64,000 nt of DNA from Idiomarina sp. (GTDB lineage: Bacteria; Pseudomonadota; Gammaproteobacteria; Enterobacterales; Alteromonadaceae): contig JAIUMU010000003.1 in NCBI GenBank assembly GCA_022565355.1, positions 183,989 to 247,988 of the forward strand, in the 5' to 3' direction. The position numbers and the translations under genes were made by a program. Positions 30,406-39,696 of the stretch are shown here, piece after piece (the first letter of the stretch is position 1; every line of letters begins with the position of its first letter). The notes under the pieces are model-generated. The model saw nothing but the letters and a program-made list of their open reading frames with translations. It did not search any database and was not told the origin of the DNA.

Positions 30406-31413
30406 TTAATCGGATATCTTTGCTTGCCCAATAGTGTTCTTATCGGTACCGAACCAAATGCTATTGGTGTCCTCATCGTACACCATATGCCGCACTGTAC
30501 CGGCTCCGCTTGGTACTTCGAACAAATCACTCCAGGTTTCTGATGCGGTATCAAAAGCTACAAATCGATTGGGCTGCACTCCGGTTTCCACCACCCAAAA
30601 ATGCTGTTTTGCATCCATGGCCACTGCATAGGGCCGCGAACTTTCGCCAGCGGGCATTTGCCATTCGCCAAACATACCGCTCTCGGGGTTAAAGCTACCA
30701 ATGTAACCTGCAGCATAATCACCAAACCACACCGTACCGTTTTCTGCCACCGCTAATCTTCGAATTCTTGCAGCTTCCCGTGGTACTTCAATCTCAACTA
30801 ATTCGCCATCGCGAACGGTAGCAATTTGATTAGTGCCTAACATTACTACCCAAGGTTCATCGTTATGAACAACAATTCCATATGGCCGCGCCCGTGGCGT
30901 TGTTACCTCGTACATGGTGAAGGTTTCCGCTGCCGTATCAAAATAACCAATACGATTACCACCTTGCTCGGTAAACCAAATATTACCGCGGCTATCCCAA
31001 TCCATAGTATGCACATCGCGAGGGCCATCACCCGGCGGGGTGAATTTGCTAATCTCGCCATTTTCCGGGTTCACTAAGCCAATGTGCGCGGCACGATTAC
31101 CGGCATACCATGCACCGCGATGATCTGATATTACCGTATGAGGCCCAGCACCATCTTGCAAAGCAAACTTATGGAACTCGCCAGTAGAGGGGATGAGTTG
31201 CCCAACATAATGCGTTCTTTGTCCTACAAACCAAATGAGATCTTCACCACCAACCCAAGGATCACGAGATCTTGGCCCCTCATAAGGAACGTTCCATTCG
31301 TTTATTTCAAGTTGCGGGCCTACCGCTTGCTCATTGCTGCCATGGTGATCGGAAAGTACAGGGAATGCCGCAAAACTTACCGTGAGTAGAGCTGCACTAA
31401 ATAGTTTATTCAT
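30406..31413 (-). CDS. Secreted beta-propeller, virginiamycin B lyase (Vgb)-like
   Basis: Signal peptide; repeated GNIWFTEQGGNRIGYFD / GTVWFGDYAAGYIGSF blades. Confidence 0.82.
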   Translation of the reverse strand: MNKLFSAALLTVSFAAFPVLSDHHGSNEQAVGPQLEINEWNVPYEGPRSRDPWVGGEDLIWFVGQRTHYVGQLIPSTGEFHKFALQDGAGPHTVISDHRGAWYAGNRAAHIGLVNPENGEISKFTPPGDGPRDVHTMDWDSRGNIWFTEQGGNRIGYFDTAAETFTMYEVTTPRARPYGIVVHNDEPWVVMLGTNQIATVRDGELVEIEVPREAARIRRLAVAENGTVWFGDYAAGYIGSFNPESGMFGEWQMPAGESSRPYAVAMDAKQHFWVVETGVQPNRFVAFDTASETWSDLFEVPSGAGTVRHMVYDEDTNSIWFGTDKNTIGQAKISD

Positions 31414-31604
31414 CCTACAGTACCTCCAACGTAACCTTGTATAATCAAAAGCAATTAATGTGCTAATTTAGTATGAATTAACTATATGCACTGCAAGCAA
31501 TAATGAGCGTTAAGAAAACGCAAAAAATCGACGATTGAGCGTATTTAACGCATTATTCTGCTTGAATTAAGCTCATCCATACTAAAACAATAAGGAAAAC
31601 GGCA

Positions 31605-32222
31605 ATGAAGTTATACGAAATGGCGATCGCGCCAAACCCTAGGCGGGTAAGAATGTTTCTTGCTGAGAAAGGGTTGCTAAACAAAGTGCAGCGTGTAGAA
31701 CTTGATTTGCAAAAAGGCGATAACTTGAAGCCTGATTTTGTTGCCAAAAACCCGATGAAGAAAGTGCCGATGCTAGAGCTAGATGATGGTACCTGCATTA
31801 GCGAAACCATGGCCATTTGCCGCTATTTCGAAGAGGCTCACCCAGAAACACAATCGTTACTAGGCGACACGGCAGTTGAAAAAGCACAGATTGAACAATG
31901 GCTCCGTTGGATCGATTTCTACCTGTTTTTGCCCACCGGAATGAGCTTCCAACACGGCAGCGGCTACTTTAACGACCGCATGAATTGCATTAAAGAATGG
32001 GCGCAAGATTGCCATGCGAAGGTGGTAGAGTTTTTTGATTTTCTGGAAAACCATTTATCCACTAACGATTATATTTGTTGCCAACGATTCACTGCCGCAG
32101 ATATCAATGCCTACACAACCGTGCAGTTTGCCAAGGTAATTGGGGTACGAATCAGCTCAGAGCAACCACATCTGCAGGAATGGCACGATCGCATTAACCA
32201 ACGTGATACTGCAAGCGTATAG
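31605..32222 (+). CDS. Glutathione S-transferase family protein
   Basis: MKLYEMAIAPNPRRVRMFLAEKG, NPMKKVPMLELDDGTCISETMAICRYFEE. Confidence 0.93.
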   Translation: MKLYEMAIAPNPRRVRMFLAEKGLLNKVQRVELDLQKGDNLKPDFVAKNPMKKVPMLELDDGTCISETMAICRYFEEAHPETQSLLGDTAVEKAQIEQWLRWIDFYLFLPTGMSFQHGSGYFNDRMNCIKEWAQDCHAKVVEFFDFLENHLSTNDYICCQRFTAADINAYTTVQFAKVIGVRISSEQPHLQEWHDRINQRDTASV

Positions 32223-32226
32223 GGCT

Positions 32227-33207
32227 CTAAGCCAAAATCCAGCCGAGCGATGCGACCGAAATGAGCACCCATAATAGTGTTGCCAAAAGCATCGGTTTAA
32301 AGCCTGCTTGGCGAATGGTATGTAATGAAAGCGAAGCCCCCACTAAGTACAAGCAAACCACCAACAAGCGCTTCGCCCAGGTGAATATTTCACTATAAAT
32401 GGCTTCGCCTTGCGGTAGTAAGTTAGCAATCACTATCGCTAGAATGTAAAGAATAATGAAGGTTGGTATCAGTTGTGGCTTATGGCTAGAAATTGCCGTG
32501 GTACCCTCCTCGCTGCCAGCGTGCTCAAGTTTTCGCGCTTGCAAGCGCTGATAAATATAAGCGGCTAACACTGCCACTGGCGCAATCGCTAAAGCCCGCA
32601 ACAACTTTACCGATGTAGCCGTTTCCAATGAGGCGGCATTAAACACTTCGGCAGCACCCACTACCGAAGAGGTATCATGAATAGCAATTGCCGCCCAGAT
32701 ACCAAATTGCTCGGGTGTGAGCTGCAAATAATGGCCAATCCACGGGAAAATCAACAGCGCTGCAGCGTTCAACACAAACACGCAACCCAGCGCTACCGCG
32801 ATCTGGTTTGGTTTTGCCTGAATCGCTGGCGCTACTGCAGCAATGGCGCTACCGCCACAAATCGCAGTACCCGAACCAATTAAGGCAGCGGTTTTCTGAT
32901 CCATGTGCAGCACCCGCGCAACACCAAGCGCCAGCACCAAGGTAAGCAGAATAAAAACAACAATCATGGGTAAGCTCGTTAATGCTGCCGATTTTGCCGC
33001 CGCAAAACTCACACCGAAGCCCAAACCCACAATCGAGATCGCCAATAGTTTCTTCACCCATTTGCTTGGGTTCACTTGCGACGGTACCCATTTAAGTAAT
33101 GCCATAGCCACGCCAAGCACAAGTGCCAGCGCAGAAGATATCAGTGGGGTTAAACACAGCAAACCAATGAAGACAAAGATAATGTGTTTGAGGGCAATAA
33201 CTTGCAT
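32227..33207 (-). CDS. YeiH family putative sulfate exporter (UPF0324)
   Basis: LIGSGTAICGGSAIAAVAPAIQAK, WAAIAIHDTSSVVGAA motifs. Confidence 0.93.
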   Translation of the reverse strand: MQVIALKHIIFVFIGLLCLTPLISSALALVLGVAMALLKWVPSQVNPSKWVKKLLAISIVGLGFGVSFAAAKSAALTSLPMIVVFILLTLVLALGVARVLHMDQKTAALIGSGTAICGGSAIAAVAPAIQAKPNQIAVALGCVFVLNAAALLIFPWIGHYLQLTPEQFGIWAAIAIHDTSSVVGAAEVFNAASLETATSVKLLRALAIAPVAVLAAYIYQRLQARKLEHAGSEEGTTAISSHKPQLIPTFIILYILAIVIANLLPQGEAIYSEIFTWAKRLLVVCLYLVGASLSLHTIRQAGFKPMLLATLLWVLISVASLGWILA

Positions 33208-33340
33208 GCAGATCCTTGTTGTTTTCTGCTGTTAGCGTTCAGCTTCTAGTATTTACGGCAGAGCGCAAACATATTCGCATTCCCATGCAGGAAATGATAC
33301 AAAATCAGCTAGTTTGATACTAATTTCACCATAAAATCGG

Positions 33341-35782
33341 ATGCTTATCATGTTTAAACATTTCCCTGCTGTTTTACTGGCCTGTATGGTTTTTACCTGC
33401 TTCGCCACCGCCGCACACGGCAAAGATATCCCGGAGTTTACCGAGGGCATGCAACAGCACGATGGCTTTTTCGCCTTTTACTATGATGAGGCAGCCGACA
33501 AAGTTTATCTTCAGGTACCTCGACAAAGCCCAGAGTTCATCTTCCAAAGTAGCCTACCACGTGGCATTGGCTCAAATGATATAGGCCTTGATCGCGGCCA
33601 GTTGGGTAGCACGCGGTTGGCGCAATTTTCTGTGCACGGCAAGCGCGCCTTACTTACTGAGAAAAACACCACGTACCGCGCCAATACAGATAATGCAGCT
33701 GAGCGTGATAGTGTTGCCGAAGCCTTTGCCGAATCGGTGTTATGGGGCTTCGATATAGTAGCTGGGAACAATAGCTACGTACTGATTGATTACACGCCAT
33801 TTTTATACACTGATATTCATGGTATCCAAGATCGTTTGCAGCGGATTAACGAGGGTAACTTCTCGGTTGATACCAACCGCTCAGTGTTGTGGCCAGATCG
33901 TATGCGCGCCTTCCCGAAAAACACTGAATTGGAAGCAAAAGTTACCTTTACTGGCTCCGGCGCAGGCCGTTATGTGCGCTCGGTTACGCCAGAGCCAACC
34001 GCCATTACGGTGCATTTACACCATTCATTTATTCAGCTACCCGATGATGGCTACCAGCCTCGCGCATTTCACCCCAGCAGCGGCTACTATGCCCGCGGTT
34101 TCCAAGATTATGCTGCACCATTGCGCGAAAGCATGGATCAGCGGTTTATTAGCCGCCATCGATTAGAAAAGAAAGATCCAAGCGCTGCGATAAGTGAACC
34201 GGTAGAACCTATCGTGTATTACTTAGATCCTGGCGCACCAGAGCCGGTACGCACCGCGTTACTGGATGGCGCCCAATGGTGGAATGAAGGCTTTGCGGCG
34301 ATTGGCTTTAAAGATGCGTTTATCGTAAAAGAACTGCCCGCTGAGGCAGATCCAATGGATGTGCGTTACAACATCATTCAGTGGGTGCATCGAGCAACCC
34401 GAGGCTGGTCTTATGGTTACTCAGTAGCGGATCCGCGCACTGGTGAAATATTAAAAGGCCATGTGAGTTTAGGTTCTTTGCGCGTACGCCAAGATATGTT
34501 GATTGCGCAAGGCTTGCTTGCGCCATTCGCGGCCGATAAAGATAGCGAGCAGCTTATGGATGAAATTGAAACCATGGCGCTCAACCGTATCCGCCAGCTT
34601 TCCGCACACGAAATTGGCCATACTATCGGTATTGCCCATAACTTCGCCTCGAACTCACAAGATCGGGCTTCAGTAATGGATTATCCACACCCGCTCATTA
34701 AAGTTACTGAAAGCGGTGAAATCAGCTTGAACGATGCCTACAGTAGTGGCCTAGGGCCATGGGATATGTTCACTGTAGCCTACGGTTATCAAGAGTTTGC
34801 TTCAGCAGAAGAAGAGCAGGCTGGATTGCAGCAACTGATAGAACAAAGCTATGCACAAAACATGCACTTTATTTCCGATCGTGATGCGCGCGCCATTCAT
34901 GGTGGCCATCCTACCGCGCATTTATGGAATAATGGCGCGAATGCCACCGATGAGCTAAACCGCTTAATCGATGTGCGCGCGAAAGTATTAGCAAACTTTG
35001 GCCTCGGAAATATTGCCGAAGGCCGGCCGCTGGATGAATTGGAGCCGATTTTAGCGCCAATGTATTTGTTGCATCGCTATCAAACCGAAGCTGCGGTGAA
35101 GCTAGTGGCTGGGGTGGATTATCGCTATGCGGTGGTGGGTGAAGCAAATATTGAGCAACGCCCAGTAAGTGCCAACGAACAGAACCGTGCATTAACCGCA
35201 TTGTTATCCACTCTGCACACTGATTTCCTAGCGTTACCAGAGCATATCGAACCATTACTGGTACCCAAAGCCTATGGCTCGCAAGTTAGCCGAGAAGATT
35301 TCGCTTCACGGATGGGCTTTTTTGCAGATCCGGTAACGATGGCCGAGGCCAGTGCAAACCACACGCTTACCATGTTATTAAATCCGCAGCGATTGAATCG
35401 TTTAAACTGGCAAGCCCAGCGCGATGAAGATTTACCAACGCCGTATGCTTTAACTAAAGCCCTATTCAACACTGCGTTGCATGAAAACACGCTACACGAA
35501 CCTATCGCGCAACGTGTGCTTTATTTAACCAGTTTTCAGTTGGTGAATACCATGTTTGATAGCGCTACGGCGCCGGAAGTTCGCAGCCAACTTGCGGCTG
35601 CGCTGAGTGAGCTACGAAGCGATCTACAGCAAAGTTCGAACCGCCGCGCGCGACAAGCAGAACTGCAACGCACCGCTCATTTCCGCAATCATTTAGCGCG
35701 CTTAATTGCGCAAGCCCTAGAGGATGGCGAGTGGCCAGAGCAATTCCAGCCAGTTGCGATGCCGCCGGGTTCACCAATTTAA
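33341..35782 (+). CDS. Secreted zinc-dependent metalloprotease (DUF5117/DUF4953-type)
   Basis: Signal peptide; HEIGHTIGIAHNFASN (HExxHxxGxxH). Confidence 0.9.
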   Translation: MLIMFKHFPAVLLACMVFTCFATAAHGKDIPEFTEGMQQHDGFFAFYYDEAADKVYLQVPRQSPEFIFQSSLPRGIGSNDIGLDRGQLGSTRLAQFSVHGKRALLTEKNTTYRANTDNAAERDSVAEAFAESVLWGFDIVAGNNSYVLIDYTPFLYTDIHGIQDRLQRINEGNFSVDTNRSVLWPDRMRAFPKNTELEAKVTFTGSGAGRYVRSVTPEPTAITVHLHHSFIQLPDDGYQPRAFHPSSGYYARGFQDYAAPLRESMDQRFISRHRLEKKDPSAAISEPVEPIVYYLDPGAPEPVRTALLDGAQWWNEGFAAIGFKDAFIVKELPAEADPMDVRYNIIQWVHRATRGWSYGYSVADPRTGEILKGHVSLGSLRVRQDMLIAQGLLAPFAADKDSEQLMDEIETMALNRIRQLSAHEIGHTIGIAHNFASNSQDRASVMDYPHPLIKVTESGEISLNDAYSSGLGPWDMFTVAYGYQEFASAEEEQAGLQQLIEQSYAQNMHFISDRDARAIHGGHPTAHLWNNGANATDELNRLIDVRAKVLANFGLGNIAEGRPLDELEPILAPMYLLHRYQTEAAVKLVAGVDYRYAVVGEANIEQRPVSANEQNRALTALLSTLHTDFLALPEHIEPLLVPKAYGSQVSREDFASRMGFFADPVTMAEASANHTLTMLLNPQRLNRLNWQAQRDEDLPTPYALTKALFNTALHENTLHEPIAQRVLYLTSFQLVNTMFDSATAPEVRSQLAAALSELRSDLQQSSNRRARQAELQRTAHFRNHLARLIAQALEDGEWPEQFQPVAMPPGSPI

Positions 35783-35920
35783 GCGAACCCGCACTTGCGG
35801 TGTTCATCGTTAACCTTTTACGGTTCGCCGCATTCTGAACAGGTACGGTCATCAAATTTAAGAAATGCACGTAGTATATTAATTATTCATCTTTAAGTGG
35901 CTACCTTAATAAGGAACATT

Positions 35921-37984
35921 GTGCGTAAGTTCTTACTGTTATTATTCGCCTCATGGCTTCTCATTGGCACCTCACTGGCGGCGCAAAGTGCGCCGAGCAC
36001 ACGTTCTGATGTGGTTGTACAGCCGCATTTAGAGGCGCGGCTGTTAGCGGAATATCAGCAAGTTACACCCGGCGATAAGGTAGTTATCGCCGTAAAGCTC
36101 ATGCCCGAAGCTGGCTGGCACACCTATTGGCTAAACCCTGGCGATTCAGGCCTAGCCACAGTGATTCATTGGGATTTGCCCAACAGTGAATTCATTGCTG
36201 AAGGCATTCAATGGCCGATAGCGCAAAAATTTAACATCGGCCACCTTTCCAACTACGGTTTTGAGGGCGATACCTATCTACTCTCAACTATTCATATCCC
36301 ACACGATTACGCCGATACCACGCTGCCGATAACTGCCACCGTTGATTGGTTGGTGTGTGAAGAAATCTGCATACCCGGAACAGCCACTTTTAGTGTAGAG
36401 CTTGCTGTGGGCGATTCAGTTTTAGCCGCAGAGAATAGCGCGGAATTTGCATTAGCGAGAGCCAACCTGCCAGAACTCGCAAGCTGGCCCGCCTATTTTG
36501 ATATACAAGCCCAGCAAGTAACTATTTTGGTAGACCACCCGAGTGCAGCGGCAATGGCGGATAGCTCATTGTACGCCTTTGTGGGCGCAGGAGAGTTAGT
36601 AGAACACCAACCTGCTGGCAGCATTAACGCCATCGACAGCCAGTTGCTCATTCAACGCCAATTAAATACTTACTTTCATGATATGCCGAGTGCTTTCGAG
36701 CTGCTGCTGGTGAATGATGAGCGCGCTGTACAAATTACCGTAGCCGCAAGCGAGCAAGGCCCAGCAGGTAATGTAGACACTGCTTCCACCTCAGCGAGCC
36801 TCGCTTGGGTATTGCTCTTGGCCATGGCTGGCGGTTTGCTCTTGAACTTAATGCCTTGCGTATTCCCGGTGCTCTCTTTGAAAGCCCTGCACTTGGCAAA
36901 CCAAAACAATAGCGCGCGAGCCGATGCGATTGGCTACACACTTGGCGTAATCATCACCTTTGTTGCCATCGCCGGATTGTTAATCCTCCTGCGCGCCGGT
37001 GGCCAAGCTTTAGGCTGGGGCTTTCAGTTGCAGAACCCGCTGCTAATTGCTTTGTTGGCGCTATTATTTATTGCCATCGCTTTAAATTTATTAGGGGTTT
37101 ATCAGATTGGTACTCGCCTTATGAGCCTAGGGCAAAGCGGCCATCAACAAAACTCTTTCGCAACCGGGGTGCTTGCTGTTGTAATTGCTAGCCCCTGTAC
37201 CGCACCCTTTATGGGCGTGGCTCTTGGTTTTGCCATTATCCAGCCACCCAGCATTGCCCTGCTTATTTTTGCTGCTTTAGGGTTTGGCATGGCATTGCCA
37301 TTTTTGCTGCTTGGTTTCGTACCGCAAGTGGCACGCTTATTACCAAAGCCCGGTGCGTGGATGGAAACGTTTAAGCACTGGATGGCATTGCCAATGAACC
37401 TTACTACAGTTTGGTTACTTTGGGTGTTTGGCCGCCAAGCAGGCGTAGATAGTTTAGCCTTGCTCTTAATCGCAGCGGTACTCTTTGCTACAGCACTGTG
37501 GTGTTTCGGTTCTGGGCAACTCAAACCAGCCAAGAAAGTGCGCCAAAATGTGCTTGGTTGGTTACTGCTCGCACTTTGCGCAGTAAGCCTGTTCTTTGCT
37601 TTGCAGATGCAGCAAGCCTCGCATGCTGCCAGCAACTCCCAGCAAAACTGGCAATCTTGGAGCCCCTCGGTGCATGATGAACTGCAAACCAAGCAACCAG
37701 TATTCGTTAACATGACCGCAGATTGGTGCATCACTTGTTTGGCGAATGAGCGTGTAGCGCTTGAAACAGAAGCAACCCGCGCGTTGTTTACCGAACACAA
37801 TATTGCGTATTTGAAAGGCGATTGGACCCTACAAAACCCGGAAATAACTGAGTATCTCGGGCGTTATCAGCGCAACGGCGTGCCGTTATACGTGCTGTAT
37901 TGGCCCGGTAAAGAAGCCCAGGTATTACCACAGATATTAACCCCGGCACTACTTCGTGAAGTAGTGCTAAATGCTAGTCAATAA
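35921..37984 (+). CDS. DsbD/ScsB-like protein-disulfide reductase
   Basis: NLMPCVFPVLSLKA, ASPCTAPFMGVALGFA, thioredoxin-like ADWCITCLANE. GTG at 35921 with AAGGA upstream preferred over 35897. Confidence 0.9.
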   Translation: MRKFLLLLFASWLLIGTSLAAQSAPSTRSDVVVQPHLEARLLAEYQQVTPGDKVVIAVKLMPEAGWHTYWLNPGDSGLATVIHWDLPNSEFIAEGIQWPIAQKFNIGHLSNYGFEGDTYLLSTIHIPHDYADTTLPITATVDWLVCEEICIPGTATFSVELAVGDSVLAAENSAEFALARANLPELASWPAYFDIQAQQVTILVDHPSAAAMADSSLYAFVGAGELVEHQPAGSINAIDSQLLIQRQLNTYFHDMPSAFELLLVNDERAVQITVAASEQGPAGNVDTASTSASLAWVLLLAMAGGLLLNLMPCVFPVLSLKALHLANQNNSARADAIGYTLGVIITFVAIAGLLILLRAGGQALGWGFQLQNPLLIALLALLFIAIALNLLGVYQIGTRLMSLGQSGHQQNSFATGVLAVVIASPCTAPFMGVALGFAIIQPPSIALLIFAALGFGMALPFLLLGFVPQVARLLPKPGAWMETFKHWMALPMNLTTVWLLWVFGRQAGVDSLALLLIAAVLFATALWCFGSGQLKPAKKVRQNVLGWLLLALCAVSLFFALQMQQASHAASNSQQNWQSWSPSVHDELQTKQPVFVNMTADWCITCLANERVALETEATRALFTEHNIAYLKGDWTLQNPEITEYLGRYQRNGVPLYVLYWPGKEAQVLPQILTPALLREVVLNASQ

Positions 37985-38034
37985 ACACACTTGTACTGTA
38001 CTGGTGCACGTTTAGAAACAACGAGGAACGAACC

Positions 38035-38670
38035 ATGAAAATACACTTCAATACCAAACTACGCCGCACCATGTTGGGTGTGGTAGGCGCAATGTTTGCC
38101 ACTGTTGCAACCGTGGCTATGGCGAACCCCGAAGTTGGTGAGCCAGCCCCTGCATTTAGCGTAACCGACACTCAGGGCCAAGTACATTCTCTGGAGCAAT
38201 ACAACGGCTCCATGGTGGTGCTCGAATGGACCAATCATGATTGCCCATTCGTAGTGAAGCACTATGCCACGGATAATATGCAAAATTTACAGCGGGAAAT
38301 GGCTGAGCAAGATGTTGTGTGGCTCACCGTTATTTCATCTGCTCCTGGTACGCAAGGCCACGTAAGCCCAGCACAAGCGGATGAGCTTACTAGCAGCCGT
38401 AACGCCGCTCCTGCCGCTGTATTACTGGATGAAGATGGCACTATGGGGCGAGCCTATGCTGCCCGGGTAACGCCACACATGTACGTAATTGATGGCGCTG
38501 GTGTACTGCAGTATGCAGGCGGCATTGATAGCATTCCAACCGCTAACCATGCCGATGTAGAACGTGCAGACCCTTACTTCGCAAACGCTGCGCGCGCGGT
38601 TCTTGCCGGCGAAACTCCTGAGCGACAAGTAACTCGCCCTTACGGTTGCACAGTTAAATACGCTGACTAG
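38035..38670 (+). CDS. Secreted AhpC/TSA-type redoxin
   Basis: Signal peptide; VGEPAPAFSVTDTQGQVHSLEQYNGSMVVLEWTNHDCPFVVKHY. Confidence 0.85.
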   Translation: MKIHFNTKLRRTMLGVVGAMFATVATVAMANPEVGEPAPAFSVTDTQGQVHSLEQYNGSMVVLEWTNHDCPFVVKHYATDNMQNLQREMAEQDVVWLTVISSAPGTQGHVSPAQADELTSSRNAAPAAVLLDEDGTMGRAYAARVTPHMYVIDGAGVLQYAGGIDSIPTANHADVERADPYFANAARAVLAGETPERQVTRPYGCTVKYAD

Positions 38671-38711
38671 TACACATATCATAAAAAAGCGTTATGATGG
38701 ATGCATATAAC

Positions 38712-38750
38712 GGCGTGTTTAGGCACAGTATACTATCGCCTAATCACGCC
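38712..38750. repeat. Inverted repeat upstream of GSG-repeat protein gene
   Basis: GGCGTG-T-TTAGGC ... GCCTAA-T-CACGCC, 13-bp stem with one T.T mismatch, 13-nt loop, no T tract. Confidence 0.75.
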
Positions 38751-38781
38751 GCCCTAAGCCGTTGCTGCCAAGGAATCCATT

Positions 38782-39621
38782 ATGAAAACAGCCACATTTC
38801 TAACGCTAGGCGTTGTATCATTATTGAGCTTTAACGCTGCCGCCAGCCAACCTTGCAAAGAATCAAGCACCCTTGATTTACAATTAAACGATAACAATAT
38901 CCGTATGCTAGAGATTGCTATCGGCGCCGGTTCCCTTAAATTAGCCGGTGGCGAGCATGATCACGGAACTTTAAAAGTAAAAATGTGTGCCTCTTCCCCC
39001 GAACGCCTTGAAAACATGCGAGCCAGCAGCTCTACACGCGGCAGTACCGCCATTGTGGAACTAGATGCCGGTGGCCGCAGCAACAGTTTCCGCCCTGGCT
39101 TATTTCGCAGCGCCAATTATGGCTATTTTGTGGTGAGTGGAGCGTTACCTAGCTCTTGGGGCGCCGCCGTTACTGTAGGCTCTGGCAGTGCTGATATCGA
39201 AGATATTGCCTCATTAAATATTACCCTTGGCAGCGGCAGATTAGCCGCTGAGAGCATCTCCGGACATGTAAACGCTACTGTGGGCAGCGGCACTGTGCGG
39301 CTGGATAGTATCGGCTACCTAGAAATTGGCGCCGTGGGTTCTGGCACAGTTACCACCGACGGTGTACATGGTTCCGTTACCGTTGGTTCCATTGGCTCAG
39401 GAAGTATTGAGCTTGATGAGATAAGCGGTAACGTTACTGTAAGTAATATTGGCTCAGGCTCATTAGCAGTAAGCGATGTGGGCGGTAATGTGGGTATTGG
39501 TAGCCTAGGTTCTGGCAGTATCAATGCGCGCAATGTAAGCGGTGATTTCAGCATTCGTATGAAGGGCTCGGGATCGGTGCGCACGCGTAACGTAAGTGGT
39601 TCACTTAACATTCCTAACTAA
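38782..39621 (+). CDS. Secreted GSG-repeat protein, probable DUF2807-like right-handed beta-helix
   Basis: Signal peptide; about eight consecutive 17-19 aa repeats built on GSG(S/T)(I/V/L)xxxx(V/I)xGxV. Confidence 0.75.
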   Translation: MKTATFLTLGVVSLLSFNAAASQPCKESSTLDLQLNDNNIRMLEIAIGAGSLKLAGGEHDHGTLKVKMCASSPERLENMRASSSTRGSTAIVELDAGGRSNSFRPGLFRSANYGYFVVSGALPSSWGAAVTVGSGSADIEDIASLNITLGSGRLAAESISGHVNATVGSGTVRLDSIGYLEIGAVGSGTVTTDGVHGSVTVGSIGSGSIELDEISGNVTVSNIGSGSLAVSDVGGNVGIGSLGSGSINARNVSGDFSIRMKGSGSVRTRNVSGSLNIPN

Positions 39622-39696
39622 AGGATTTCTATTGTGTTGTTTCTTTCTGAACCCAAGTATATTGCGCACGCGCCAGTACTTATTCGCAAGCGCTGG

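Noticed and set aside
30406-31413. Virginiamycin resistance gene
   Set aside because: Only the propeller family resemblance is visible; it is secreted and has no demonstrated lyase residues here.
37144-37800. 218-aa ORF antisense to the DsbD-like gene
   Set aside because: Lies fully opposite a well-supported CDS; Ser/Ala/Lys-rich composition is typical of antisense shadow ORFs.
39315-39611. 98-aa Pro-rich repeat ORF on minus strand
   Set aside because: It is the reverse complement of the GSG-repeat coding region, so the repeat is an artefact.
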